NCBI GenBank assembly: GCA_035041965.1
Contig: JAPYMA010000318.1
Location: 62,001 to 126,000 of the forward strand
DNA: 64,000 nucleotides
Reading direction: 5' to 3'
DNA from: Anisakis pegreffii
Lineage: Eukaryota; Nematoda; Chromadorea; Rhabditida; Anisakidae
The notes under the pieces are model-generated. The model made no database searches. It saw only the letters and a list, made by a program, of their open reading frames with translations, and was not told the origin of the DNA. The translations under genes were made by a program, and so were the position numbers. Positions 25,301-39,000 of the stretch are shown piece after piece (the stretch's first letter is position 1; the number at the start of each line of letters is the position of its first letter).

Positions 25301-26103
25301 AATTCATTAGTGAACTACTGTTCGTTTACTAATAATATCGTTACAATTTCATGGAAACTTTATCACTAGCCAAAATTTCTCCATTTTAACTGGATGTAAT
25401 TTAATAACTTCTTGTCATTAAAACATGCGAAGAAAATTGTCTGATCATCCTTTTGCAAATTTGCCAATACGGATAAATTGATCAATCAAATAATCACAAA
25501 CGTTGCGAATTAACGAATCAGTGATCGGAGCATTCATTGATCATGGGGAATATTAATGGTCATCGTTGATAGATGGTGCACGATAAGAGTGCGAAATGAT
25601 GAAGCGTAATGAAAGGAACACTTGAGTGTGTGAGTTTATTTAATTTAATCAAAATTGAATGAAAAATAGTTGACTGCAAACACATACAATGACAGATGAA
25701 ACGGTTGAAATTTCAAAGGAAATAAGCAAAAAGATAGCAGGAAACACCGATCGTGGATGCAGCAACTAACAAACTGGTAGCCAGGCGAGATGAATGATCA
25801 ACTAACTGCATAACATAAATTTTATGGCCAATTGAGGTTAGGAGAATTCAACTAGGTAAGCTTCAGACTGTTCACTGCTCTTCGGAAAACAGAAACACTT
25901 TGTTAGAGAAAAATTTGGTCTTAGAACTTGTTAAGTTAAGGCAAGAACTTGTCGGAAACAATAACTGAATAAAAAGTGGAATGGTACTCAAAGGCGCATT
26001 GAATATCCATAGTATCGAACAAATTAAAACTCAGTCAAAATTGATTGATAAAGTTTATGAAACAGTGAAGTAAGTGATTAGATGTAGAGTTCGTGCATCA
26101 TAC
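22346..26103. other. Gene-poor spacer
   Basis: Nearly 3.8 kb with no assignable gene. The ORF at 24483-24250 (-), with NRQVEIFDEKIHELSER, is the only one with protein-like composition, and no splice partner was found. The rest is A/T-rich without obvious repeats. Confidence 0.4.
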
Positions 26104-27039
26104 TTATAGCGTTCGTTTTGTTTGATTGCATTTGACTCGCTCAGTTGGCTTCGGGAATTTCGACCAACAATCGACAACAGCTTTATCGCATTTGCATAAC
26201 GCATCCTTGCATAACGACTGAGCATCTGTAAGTATCGAAACGAATTGCTGCGCGTAGGCTTTCATAACATCGTTCAAGTAAACAATCCACGAGAACGAAC
26301 GACTAAATGACAAGCTTTTATACCGTTGCAAACTGGCTCATTCTTGTCGCAATTCCATGAATAATTTTCGAGATATTCGATTGCCGTATCATAACATTTT
26401 CGGTCGTCCACTGCTTGATCGTAACATTTATCGTGATGCATGCAACAACTTAAACGAAAAGTGTCGTATCTGAGCCATTTGCAAGCAAAGAATACTTAAA
26501 TAATTTTTGGATGACTTCATTAACATCGGTGCTTTGAATTAGAACGAAAAAAAATTAGAAATTGGGATGAAAAACGAGAAAATCATTACAACATTCACAT
26601 GACGCAATTTTCGACATTATCAGCGCAAACGGAACTTAAAAATACGGAAACGCGATGAAAGACGACGTCATTATCATTGAATAATTCTGTTCATAAAGAC
26701 GCACAACACACACAACTTGACAAAATAGAACCACATGTCAGAATAAGGTCAAAAAAAAAACGAAATCAGCACTCACTCATCGATACCATCCACTGGTTTT
26801 CCAGCACCACCAATACCGCACCAACATCCATAATTATCATACACAATTGCACTATAATGAAATTTACATTCACACATTTGATTTAAATTCCATAACGATC
26901 GCAATCTAGTAGTTTGAGAACTGTCCGTGATGTTGCTGAACGAAGTTGAGTCAGCGAACACAACAAAAAATAAGTGCATAATGATGGACAGCAGAGGCGA
27001 TAGTTTTGTGGAGAACGAAAAATTGTGAGCAGGTACCAT
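26104..27039 (-). CDS. Secreted phospholipase A2
   Basis: Secreted PLA2 enzymes cleave the sn-2 acyl ester of phospholipids in a calcium-dependent way. Three exons, 27039-26777, 26448-26324 and 26225-26104, join in consistent phase and give 169 residues. The N-terminus has a hydrophobic core about 13-29, a likely signal peptide. The calcium loop is YGCWCGIGGAGKPVDG from residue 70. The active-site block is DDCCMHHDKCY with the catalytic His at 93 followed by Asp94. The second active-site Asp is in LCKCDKAVVDC at about 143. Numerous cysteines fit the disulfide-rich group I/II-like fold. The position of all catalytic residues suggests an active enzyme. The start could instead be Met21, which would shorten the signal. 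C. elegans has comparable PLA2 genes, but no orthologue is assigned. Confidence 0.93.
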
Positions 27040-28759
27040 TCTGGTTCTTAACCAACGCTCGAACGAAAGAATCTTAAAATATGGATCATGTCTGTATTTG
27101 ATTCGCTATTAAAAGTATGGTATTTGCACACAACGTTTTAAAATGAAAATGTATCGTATCGTAAGCGAAAGCTGAACCAGTGACTATTCCATGACCGATC
27201 GAACCGCATTTATAGATTCTTGAAAATGATGCACCAGTTTGATCCAATAGCTTAGCAAACAACTGCAATGAGACCAATCGATGTTCATGAGTTATAACAC
27301 AGCTTTTTGAGCCTTGAAATCTCCCATGCTTAACCAATACTAATGTTAATGCCATACAGCTAGCTCAGTTTCTCCAAAAAACGCCCGGAATTCATAGTTT
27401 TATTACAGTAAACGCTAGACTTACTGAAAGAAACATTCCTCTTATTTGAGGGTAGTCATCCGAACATGATAAGATAAGAATATACACAAAAACTGATTAA
27501 AAAGTAGAAGTCGATTGAATGTACATTGAAGCGCTGTAATTCTCATTTTACGCCCTCCAATTGTCATCACTGCGAATTAGTTTTCAAGTGTAATATTCGA
27601 TGAAAGGCTTACAAACATAAACAATTCAAAAATTAAACAATCAACAATACAATACACTCGTACGCATTTTCGCCAGAACAAACACATGATGACTGTTACA
27701 AAAATTATTGAATGTCGAATGATCCATATTGTATGATCCACTAGAATTCAAATTAAATTCCCCTTCTTATCCCTCATGAACTGTGCTAGCTCCACAAGCC
27801 GTCTCCTCAAATTAATCCAGTGCTGACTTCTCTCTTCTCTTGTACAATTACTTCCACTTTAGAGTACCTCATTATCAAAGTGTGTGAAAGCGAGGTAAGT
27901 GTGGCCTTCCATTCAGCCATTGTCGTCAATTTTCCTCCCATTCATCCCCCTCCATTAACTACCATGTTGTACAAACCCTTCTCAACTCTCCCGCCTTTCC
28001 TTAAAGTGCTTAGCTAGTGTTATATTATTATGGTATCTTCAGATCAAAGAATGTCGTTGCATTAGATTTATGTTTCTGTTTTATCGCAGTATGCGTATAC
28101 ACCACAAGAAAACTTCAAAACAATTTCACATACTGATCAATGTCCTTATCATCACCGCAAATGTGTATTCATTTAGATGTATGTTCATATCTTCATTTTC
28201 ATGCTCAACGTTTAAATATTTTACGAACAAATGCATATAACATATAAGATGTGACATATTTGTGCGCTTTGCATCATGAAACAGATACAAAAATTATAAT
28301 ATGAGTGGACAGTAATTAAACATAGCAACATAAATCACTCGCATTCCTAGAAAACACGGTGAGAGTAATCCACTGAACAGTTGAGAACAACAAAGAAATT
28401 TTTTCGGCAGAAGAAAGGAAGCACTGACTGTGAAAAATTTGGAACTTTAAACACATTAATGAAACAATTCATTCGACGAGTCCGTCTTAAATAGAAATCC
28501 ATTCTAATTTTGGCTTGTTTCAATGCCTAAATCTTTTAACAAGTGCTTGAATGTTACATAAACCACTGCGCAAATGTTTCAGTTTCAAGTAGTGATAAAC
28601 TTCGCTTATAAATAATCATAAACATAAGTGCAATATGATCGCAGTGAAAAAAATCAATAACGAATCGAACGTTTTTCTTGCAGTGGATTTCTGGTCATTT
28701 CCCCAAAGTTTTGGATTTCGTTTGCACTATCCATCCGCGCTGACTAAACGCTTTCAACA
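27040..28759. other. Spacer upstream of the PLA2 gene
   Basis: It includes the presumed PLA2 promoter. An 89-codon minus-strand ORF at 27355-27086 (MALTLVLVKHGRFQG...) starts with ATG and is intact, but it has no recognised motif and may be chance. The remainder is A/T-rich without visible genes or repeats. Confidence 0.35.
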
Positions 28760-30717
28760 TCATCGTTCAATCTGAGTTTTTTTCGCATGATCATAACCAC
28801 GCAACATATTTTCGACAATCAGATGCACCAATGTTTGCCATGCTCTGAGGTCTTCATTTGACAAACGATTCGTATTTTCTAATTCTTCGATCATCGCCAG
28901 TGTGAATTCATCCCAATAAACTACCTTCAACAATAGCACTAATAATCATTGTACTGAAAATTCTAAATAAACATAAATGGTTCAGTGAGATGTAATTGTT
29001 GAGAAAAATGAGATTCTTATGTCCGCATCAGTTTACGTATTCTTTCTTCACACAAATGTATCGTTCAGTGATTTTCTTGGATACGAACAAATGAAAAGCT
29101 GTACTATGCTTGATCTTCGAGGCAATTTATCAACTACGTTCCAATGACAATGAACAGCTGATTTGATTGTTTGGCAGAGGTATTCACTAATTTGGTTCAT
29201 TGCACTGATAACAACCAAAAGTCACCAAGATTTTGCATACTGAGCGGATGTTTGGGAAAACAGAGCAAGCAACACGAAATTGGTAAACATCCGGTGATGA
29301 GATGTGGTCAAATAAAAGTCGAAGCACTAACGAACCTTAAACGATTGAACTGTGTAAGCTGCATGTTGCTTTCCAAGACAATAACATGCGCACCTCAACT
29401 CAGATATATTATGTAGGATTTCGTCCTATAAAAATACATCGAACAAGCAAACCAAACGAGGAGATAAATCACCTATTTACCAAGAAAAATTATTTTCCTA
29501 ATCGAGGGATTAACATTTTAGAAAAAATGGGAAAGGATCAACTCACGATGGATCAACTCACAAAAGATCAACACGTTTGTCTGCACGATGGATTTTTGTC
29601 GTGCATCGTGAACTATTTCACGTAGATATTATGTTCTTGTGGTGAGTGGACGACAAGAAAACAGTCTGAGACATACCTATTTGTGTAACAACATCTCGTA
29701 ATGATGACCTCCATCCTAATCTAACACAATATTGGTTATCATCCAAGCATAAAAACAATAAACAAACCTGCATAATCATTTGAACGAAATTATACATCTG
29801 TTCGGCAATCTGCATAAGTATGAAATCTTTCTCATCATCACCGCTCGCATGCTTATCCAACTTCAATATACTTCCAACCGCCTCATCTTTTTCACAAACG
29901 TTTCTTAGTACCTATTGGTTCAATAATTTAGTGAATTTAACTCAAACTTCAATAAACTTTTATTATTCGAAAATGCCGATGAATTCAGCAACAATAGCTG
30001 AAATAACTAGAATGTGGTATTGATAGCGATAATTATAAAAACAGCACGAATAAGTGATGATATCGATGATGATAATACCAATAGTAATAGTAAGGGTAAT
30101 AATAATCATAACAATAACAATGATAATAGTAATAATAACAATATTAGTAATAACAATTATAATTAAGACAATAATAATGATAAGGAATAGCAATAAATAT
30201 CAAAACGTTTCGTCTGCATAGGAGGTGAAGTAGAAAATAGATACAGTTAAAATAATCAGTATGGAACGTGCCTTTACGAAGTATTCATTATGGACACTCA
30301 GATAATTCCATACAGTTTTCAGCCTTGTGAACTGCAATCGTGGACGGCCTGTTATACGTGCGAATAACGCTCCCATGTTCAACTCAAAAGCATCATTTTC
30401 ATTTAATTCATTCTCAGAAACATTAACACCAAAATGTTCTAGTAATCGCAGAACTGACATCCAGTGTGATATAATAATGCATCGCAGTACATTTACGAAA
30501 CAATCTCATAGTAATTAGATAAAAATTTACCAATGAATGACGTATCATAAACGAGTTGAAAACATTCCTGGTTGATGACTTCCTCGGATATTTTCAGTTC
30601 AACGACCAATCGCGTTGAATATACAAACTGAAACTGCTGTAATTGTTCCATCACGAGGAACATTATAATCTGCTTTAAATACAAAGACATACGATTGAGC
30701 AGATATGGAGCATACAC
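28760..30717 (-). CDS. Multi-exon gene, possibly globin-like
   Basis: Exon blocks on the minus strand join in phase: one ending 30531 (starting 30636 or at a Met at 30717), then 30453-30278, 29911-29768 or on to 29677, and a terminal exon 28920-28760 (alternatively from 28924). The order reads SEEVINQECFQLVYDTSFI, then LRLLEHFGVNVSENELN, then RLKTVWNYLSVHNEYF, then VLRNVCEKDE and QMYNFVQMIMQ, and finally WDEFTLAMIEELENTNRLSN with AWQTLVHLIVENMLRGY before the stop. The Trp-containing helix followed by Phe/Met-rich helices and the final W..L..I...M..GY helix recall nematode globin-family proteins, but no proximal His or CD-loop Phe can be placed. The fold assignment is inference; the existence of a gene is better supported. 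Confidence 0.5.
30040..30190. repeat. AAT/AAC/GAT-rich simple sequence
   Basis: Imperfect runs of AATAATAAC, GATAAT and ATAGTAATA type form a low-complexity block in an intron of the possible globin-like gene. Confidence 0.7.
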
Positions 30718-33093
30718 AGAACTTTCGATGGTAGTGAAACAAAAACAAATTTTCAGTGTGTTTATAATTGTTGGAGGATTTGAAAATTTTTTACAAAACT
30801 TAATTCTTCATAATCGTCGATGAGAAGACGAAAGAGAGCATGAAATTGGAATAATGTTAGAATATCTGCAACAATGGAGTCAGGCTTGAATTTGTAGGAG
30901 ATTACTTCGAAAGTAGTATCGAATGATGCTATCGCTGAAGAAGAGCAGCAATAAGATAATGTAAAGTGATGAAGTTTGCTTGACAGGATGGAGCTAAAAT
31001 CCTAAGTACTGCTAAAAAGAGATTAGCAAGCAATGGCTATGAATGAGAATGCTACCATAAAAGGTAGTTCAAGTCATTAGAAATTAGGACGAAAAAATTC
31101 TAAGTGAACAACGTTCATTTCAAGATTAATTCTTGCTAAAATCTTCGCCAACGAATGCCTCTTCCAATCATTTTTGAGGAGCACCTTTTTGAATCGAAAT
31201 GAAAGCGCACTCAATGATTGACGAGCGAACTCGTCGTATTTCAATCACTTTATCAAATCTAACAATTCTTACGCTATGCTTACAATTGTATTACTTCATC
31301 GACTGCTGACTTACTATTAGGTATGAAGCACTTACCTAGATCAATCCATAGAGTTATTTACTTCTTCGATTGAGCTATCGACTTTTGAAGGTCAGCGATA
31401 AACATCACTTGCATGATTTTAACTAATGTTCCCTATAAATTGACGAAGAATATCAAAGTATCATGATAATTCAAAACAGCCGAACGATGTCCACGTTTCA
31501 ATAGTATCAGTTTTTAAAGGCGATCAGTATTCGGTACTCGCAAGTATCAGCATTCAAAAGTAGAGTTGACTAGTTTCAGTCGCCACAACACCGATTGGCA
31601 TTGTAACGACAGGCCTGGAATATCGATGATCAAATATTTAAAAGTAACTATCCAACCTCAGTCCATTCCTATGAAAGTCACACTCGTCACAATAAACCCC
31701 ATGAACTAGCTCATTTCTGTTGTATTCAACCCTTTGCGTAAGCGCTCGTACTCCGTGATTATTCACATTTATTGTCTCTGCTCATACTTGTCTTAGTTCT
31801 TAACCTAGTAAATAATCCATTCAACACTCCGGACAACGCAAACATTTCATGATGATGAAAATTGTGAATATATTCAAGTCATGTAACGATTGATTGAGTA
31901 ATAATTGCATGCGAGTGTGATACTAACGATCTTGTCTTAGCACTATAACAATAACAGGTGGTGAAATTACACACAAAATTGTGAAGATTTTGCATAATAC
32001 AAACTCTTTTGGATATGCTCGTACCACAGAAATGCAACAGCGAAAAAAGATTACCAGTTGTGCACTTCAAAAGAAACAATTAACGATTCACAGCAGCTGA
32101 GAATGGATACCGTTTGGAAATTTGCAAAGGTACTTTGCGTGATGAAGCAGTGGCCGATTGTAATGAAGATGCGACCGATAACTCAACAGATGGATGAGGA
32201 CGAAAATTTTATCGACATGAATTATCAGCACATAATTTTCATCGTATTTCTTATCACTGCATCGAATGAGTCACTCTATTGTTCACATGAAGAAGACACA
32301 TTACAATATTATGGAATATATACAGGAAGGATAAAGAATGAAATGAAACGAAAGAATCGATTACGTGAGCGATATGTATGCAAAGGCGTTTCGGCTCCAA
32401 ACTGATCATTTATGACTAGATTAATAATGATCAATTATAAATTAACACAAAGAATGAAAATAAAAACAAAAGCTCATTTATCAACATCATCATTATCAGG
32501 ATCATTTGATGAATTGAGGTTGCAGTAAGAAACAATTCAGAATTACTGTTATAACAACAGTCAAGATACAACGACTTCTGTGAAACAAAAACAACAATCA
32601 GTGGCTGCCTAAGAAGTCTACTCATGAAAAACGTGAATCAACGAGGTCAAAGATATGATCATTTTCTATGAATAAGGTCTATTCCTGTAATCGATGCGCA
32701 AACGCTCTAATGCAGTGATTCACAGGCCATTACCCCTAACGCACCCCGTCGGTTATGCGGTGGACCAACACAATAATCTTTGATGGACTCATAATCAATT
32801 GCAATTTTTTACTATATCAAAAATCAAACTTCCAATGCTTTCCGCCTAGAGAAGAATTTTTTCTAATTCGAAAAAACTTTTTCTGGTAGACTAAGAGCCA
32901 ACATAAAATATCTTCTCTTATTTCTCAGTCCTTCACTCAGCTCTGTCTGTTATATGCATAACGAGCAATTCGGGATTGATCATGTGGCTCTACTATCATA
33001 TCAATGCTCAGTTTGTTTATCAAGCAAATTTCATCAAGATATTAGAGTTTTATTAATCAATTAAATAACTGAATGCAATGAACAAGAATAATA
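30718..33093. other. Spacer between the globin-like gene and PSKH1
   Basis: No identified gene. A 115-codon plus-strand ORF at 32058-32405 ends LRERYVCKGVSAPN and is preceded by an exon-like block MDTVWKFAK before GTACTT, but nothing ties it to a known family. Around 32715-32765 a G+C-richer patch with CAGTGATTCACAGGCC resembles a DNA-transposon end; no partner was found. Confidence 0.35.
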
Positions 33094-36000
33094 CTAAAAA
33101 ACGCCATAATGTTTAGTTGATTGTTGTTGAACAATCCGTTGTAAGTCATTCGCTAACATATCCACCTCACGTGGATCCACTCGATGACCATGGTCTGATC
33201 TTGTTACACTTCGTATTGATCGTGTTGATCGCGTCTGCAAATTTCAATAGCCTCTATATGATAAATGTGAATTATTGAGCATGTCATATCCACTGCATTG
33301 CAATTAGAATTTAATACTTTCATGGATGGACAATAAGATTTCGAAACAAAAACAAGTGAAGCAACGAACCCTTGCAACAGTGTTGTAATCGGATGCGGGT
33401 CGTGCCTTAATGCTAATATTCAAATGTGTTCGTTCACCCAACATCCAACTATGCTTCAACGCTTCACTCGCACTCAGCCGTACGTCTGGATTCGTTTCGA
33501 GAAGGCTGTCCACGAACTGTTTCGCCGATTCTGAACCAGACCAAAACTAAACATGACAGTTTATCAGTCAATGCTCGTTGCTATCGTTTGCCCAAAGAAA
33601 TGTGGTTCTCCCTCCCAGAAGGCTCAATACAACACATTAGCTAGTCAATCAGCCACCCCAACCCCCATGGCAACAATTTGAAGAATGTATTTCTAGTTTT
33701 GGATGCAAACGTTATGATTTTGTTAGCTTCCCTTTTGCCAAAAACAAAAGTGCATGTTACTGTTGGCTGCTTCGCTTCATAGACTTCTCCTAATTAAGAC
33801 TTCATAGACTTCTCCTAACCGTAATGCTCAGATGAATGTCATTGTGTCATTTGCGTAATCAATGGGTCTGTCATACTAATTAATTTGTCGCTAATGAGAG
33901 CTCATACTCACTAATCATTCAAATGAGGATTTAGGTGTGTCACTTCATAAGTATATACAATAAGTGAGAATTACTCAATGAGGCATTATTGGGTTATAGA
34001 GCATTTCTCAGATGATAATATATTGCTTAATGATATCTGATGATGAGATGTGGTAAGAAACGAGAAAATTAACTATCAGGTGAATTCTTTCGAAGAAGAA
34101 ATCTGATAAGTAGAGAGCAAATAATCATTAAACGATTGAAAGTCGTAATTTTCATAATTTTAAAAACACAGACAGATTTCAGAGACATCGACTAAATGTC
34201 TTTCGCATTTTTCAAAAAAAAAACAAGATTTTCAATAGAATACGTCAACATCGAAATGAGTCATCCTTTGGTCCTCTTTCTGTGAAGGTATTTCTGTTCA
34301 TTCATCATTCAATTATAAGTTACAATTTCTTCTTTGTTACATTCCCCATGAAAAATGATTGATGTGTTCGTGATTAGTTGAGTGTTAATGAGGAAGTAAG
34401 TGAACAATTTTCTAGCTTCATTCGAAAATAAGTGCAAAAGGTGGTGTTATAGCAGCTGGACGTAAAATTTGAACATAAGCGATTGTTCGTCGTAAACAGA
34501 CAACGATATACAGTTAACAATGTAAACATGATAATTCAACTAATTTCCTATATATGAACTTTATATAAATCAAGAGTACAGCATTGAATGTGCATATAAG
34601 TTTTCCCACGCGACGTACTTCACTATTAGTAATTGTGCATTTGTACAAGACTAAATAATTGATGGACGTATTAGATGTGTCCAGGGATGAAGCTCGGAAT
34701 CGATTGGTACAGAACTGTGTTCCGGGGCTTGCCATTGACTGACATGCCACCTGCCCATTATTGTGGACATTTTGTTTTGGAACGTCTATCTAGAGGTCAA
34801 TGCTCAACTGCAACTATTCTTTGTGTCTACTCGTCAAGTTCTTTGAGCACTAGAGCAGCTGACATATCGGAAGTGTTTACGTATCACAACTAGATTGTTG
34901 ACGAAGAATCCATTTGAATAAGACTGCAAAATGTGCTAATCAAATGAAGTTAATGTGAGCTGAGAGCAGGGTGGGATAATAAGAACCTTTATGATTATTG
35001 ACTTATATTATTACTGATTTCAATACTGGGATTATTGCTGCAGTCATTATCAATACTAGCATGAATGAAGATATTTGCGTGATTACAAGGCAATTTAATG
35101 AAGATGCGATTTGCTCGAATGCTTTTTAAAACCCGTCCAACAAATCTATGCAATACAAAAGACGATAACCAGCTGTGCCTCTGGGTATTGATTTCAGTTA
35201 GTTTAATTATTTGCACAGAAACAGCGATTATCGAATGAATGGCGTACAAACGGCTCATCAGATTATACTTGAATACGTTTACCAACAACGTGTTTCTTCC
35301 GTTTTGCATGGAAATGATTTTGAAAAGATATTCGAAAGTATATTAAGAAATGTTCTCAAACGAACATAATTCACCTCAAAAAATTTTTATTGCAACCATT
35401 TACGGATAAAATGTACACAATTAGATTCCAAAAATCAGTGATCAAGATTTTTTTGGCACTAAAAATTTCAGAATTTGATTAAAATTCCCTTATAAATACA
35501 TCGTAGTGGCATGCTCACATCCAATGAATGGAATAGGTTAAGCAAAAAATAGACATGCCATGCCGTTTATATGACGAAATTTAAAGCGACGAAAACGTCC
35601 CACGCCATTTTCTTTCAAACTGTCAAAACAGAACTTGAAATTACCTGAGGATAATAAACATAATTAGCTGTTATAATATGTGTATAAAGTCGTGAGCGGC
35701 ACTCATCATCGAATGGCATAATACCCGACATTAAAATATACGCAATCACACCAACAGCCCACATATCAACTTTTTCCGTGTAGGCAACTCGTAACAATAC
35801 CTCAAATTACTCACTTCATTTACTCTTGTTGCTGAACCGCAGATTTATGAGTGATCAGATACTTCATAGATCACTGATTCGAAAAATAAGTAAGTAAACA
35901 GAGTGCATCTAAAATCAATCAAACTGTGAAGCTTATTTATAGAAATTTCACAAGACAATATTAATGCGGCTTACCTCAGGAGCAATATACTCGGGAGTAC

Positions 36001-39000
36001 CACAAGTTTCAGACATTTTCTCTTGCGGACTGCGCACTTGATGGGCCAAACCGAAATCAGTGATCAAAAGACGCGCATCTGGTCTTGAATCACTGTACAG
36101 GAGATTTTCAGGCTTCAGGTCACGATGTGTCACACGAATACTGTGCAGATAAGCGAGACCACTCAACAACATACGAATTGCTTGTCGTGCCTCAGCTTCC
36201 GAATAACGACCTTTCGAAACGACACGATCATACATTTCACCTCCACTTGCCATTTCCATTACAATAAATAATCGTGACGAAGATTTGAATACCTCAAACA
36301 ATAAAACATCACTTTTTGCCCGAACAAAATGAAACCATTTAACTTAATGAAAGTTGCTCAGATTGAATATGCAATGAAAAATCAATTAAGCCTCACCTCT
36401 TCGAGTCGTATCACAAAGGGATGCGATAATCGACTCAATATATTAAGTTCATTATTGACAGCACCGCAATCTGCAGAAACAAGTTTGACTGCATAAAACT
36501 GTCGTGTTAAACGATGTTGCACTCTCAGCACTTGTGAGAAGGATCCTTTGCCAATCACTGATAATACTTCATACTTACAAACCAATCTGGAATCTAGTCG
36601 AACTGTTGGCCTCTCGTTGCTAAGCGGTTGTGTCACGATCGATTCACCAATTGGCATCTCACCACCTACCTGATAATCTCAACTTCATCAGAGCACTTTG
36701 ATGATTATGAAGGTGAAATAAAAATGATTCTGATAAAGACCGACATGATAGCATCCATGATGTACGATGGAACTGTTCACGATGGCTATCAGTAAGTTTC
36801 ATTGACAAATCACTTAGCAATTGGTAAATATCAAACTGCCGACATTCATCAATTCTCAAGTGAGGAAGCATTATGATCGGTTAAGGGATAATATTTTCAT
36901 GAACAGCAAACGTATTAGTGCTGTTAAGTTTATCCAACAATACTGATACTCTTATTCTGTTCGTGATTATACTAGCAATGATGGTGCTGATGAAATGAAT
37001 TATGTGCGCTTGATTTTACGAATGATCGGAAGGACGTGTTTCGCTTATGACTTTGATTCGAATTTTTTGCATGTAAGGAACCGATTATATGTTCAGGCAG
37101 AGATGGGTAGTAGTGCGCTATCGCTACTTATTTCGCTAGCGGTGAAATGAGCTTTTCGATAAGTGGCAATAGCGTGCTACTACCCATCTCTGTGTTCAGT
37201 TATTACTCAGAATGAAAGCACAACTCCAATTGCAAATGAAAATGCAGAAAGATGTGGAACTTAAAGAATGCACGAAAATAACGTTAAAAGTTTGTTACTT
37301 CATGAAATTTTCATTGTAGGAAATATTTATTCTATTTATTCAATATTGATCATCAAGAGAAGATTTCAGATATAAGTACACAGCGTTTTATATCATTATG
37401 AGTGCTGAATGCTACAAAAATGATTTTTTTGTTTATGCATCCAAAGCAATCAGTAAATTCACTTTAGTTTGTTTGCGTTGATCTTAAAAGATCCTTGCTC
37501 AACATTCGTTTCTGTATATTGCTATTTCTGTTGTCTACAGGATAAGTAGACAAGCAAACGCTATCGTCATGTGATGACTGACTGAGGTTTATGCGTCATC
37601 AACCGTTTGTTGATGGCTGTATTCAAACTTTCATAGACTTCATTACATTTGTTCATAAATCATGAAAACACTAAAGGAAGTTTGGAGTTGACGGCCGTTT
37701 TCAGTCAGTAGCATTTGATGTATATGTTTTGATGGTATGAACGTTTCGGTTGAAACAATCTCGCTGAAATGATGAGTTTCGAGTTTCATCACTGAAATCA
37801 GTCAGTCACTCTGCATAAGTTATTCGAGTGATAAAGTTTACGCTCCCCATCAAAAACACAACTCCACATTCCGAGTGAGCACAAATGCAGACTGTATGAA
37901 GTGAATTGAACATTTAACAAATGCAAAGAAGTTGCGTTGAGCACCGTATCTTTCCATGAATCGTGACAAAATAATTCATGACGCATTAACTACTTCCTGA
38001 TAACACAGGAAATTGCATCGCTTAATACTGTTTGATATGTGATTTCACTGTATTCCTCTTTTGTTTCCTCTGGTATTTATTATGAAATCATAAATAAATG
38101 AAATGATGATTCTGGTTTTCAGAATTCAACTGTTCTGTTTCTAGTTAACAAAAATTTCATGTGATCACTTCCTGCGACTGGTTTCTGTGTGGCCATTCAG
38201 TGTGCTCATTCATTGACTCAATTCAGACTTTGCATTGAAAAGGTTTTGCAAAAGAACGCAATAGTGAATGGAATGAATGAAGACGATAGAATTAACATTA
38301 AAAGAACATTATTGCATAAATAGTAATGGAACAGTCATAAATAGTCATAAATTCCGTTGTTTGCTCGCTATTCGGATAGCTTAAATAAAGCTATCTGGAT
38401 ACCGAGCAAACAACGGAATGAATAATGTAGAGTTTCTTCATTGCAAATTAGAAGTGCATTATGAAGCAAACAATAAATATACGAGGCAACGTCATCAACC
38501 TCTAACATGTAATCTCAAGTTTCACGTAAAACTAAAATCGCTACCGGTTATTGAATGCTCATTTGATCAGCTGCAGCTTAATCATTATTTGCACTACATT
38601 CTGCAGCAACAACTGATAGATTTGCTTTAATGACCGACAGATTTAACGTTTGAATCATCAGTGCGTAAGTAACCGCACCGCACGTTTGACTAATTCCAGT
38701 GAAAAGTAAAACATTTTTGTATCGAATTCGAATCGTACTGATGAATGGAAAGAAATTGCGTTGATTGCTGCATTCAAAATGAGTGGATGATCTTCACGAA
38801 ATCGTTCAGTGCAAACTCGAAAAAGTAAATGCGAACAGATGCAGAAATTATAAGCTATTTACTAAAGAACGTTTCTGTGATCCAATATCATATCTCCTTT
38901 TGTAAACTCATTCAATCAACTTGCACTATTCACTTGTCCAGTAAGTGAAGAAGCATATTTGATCAGGTCTCTGCTTGCTTATTTTCAGCCAATCGAAAGA

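Noticed and set aside
29520..29600. Short direct repeats GATCAACTCAC
   Set aside because: Only two or three copies over about 50 bp; looks like local slippage without further structure.
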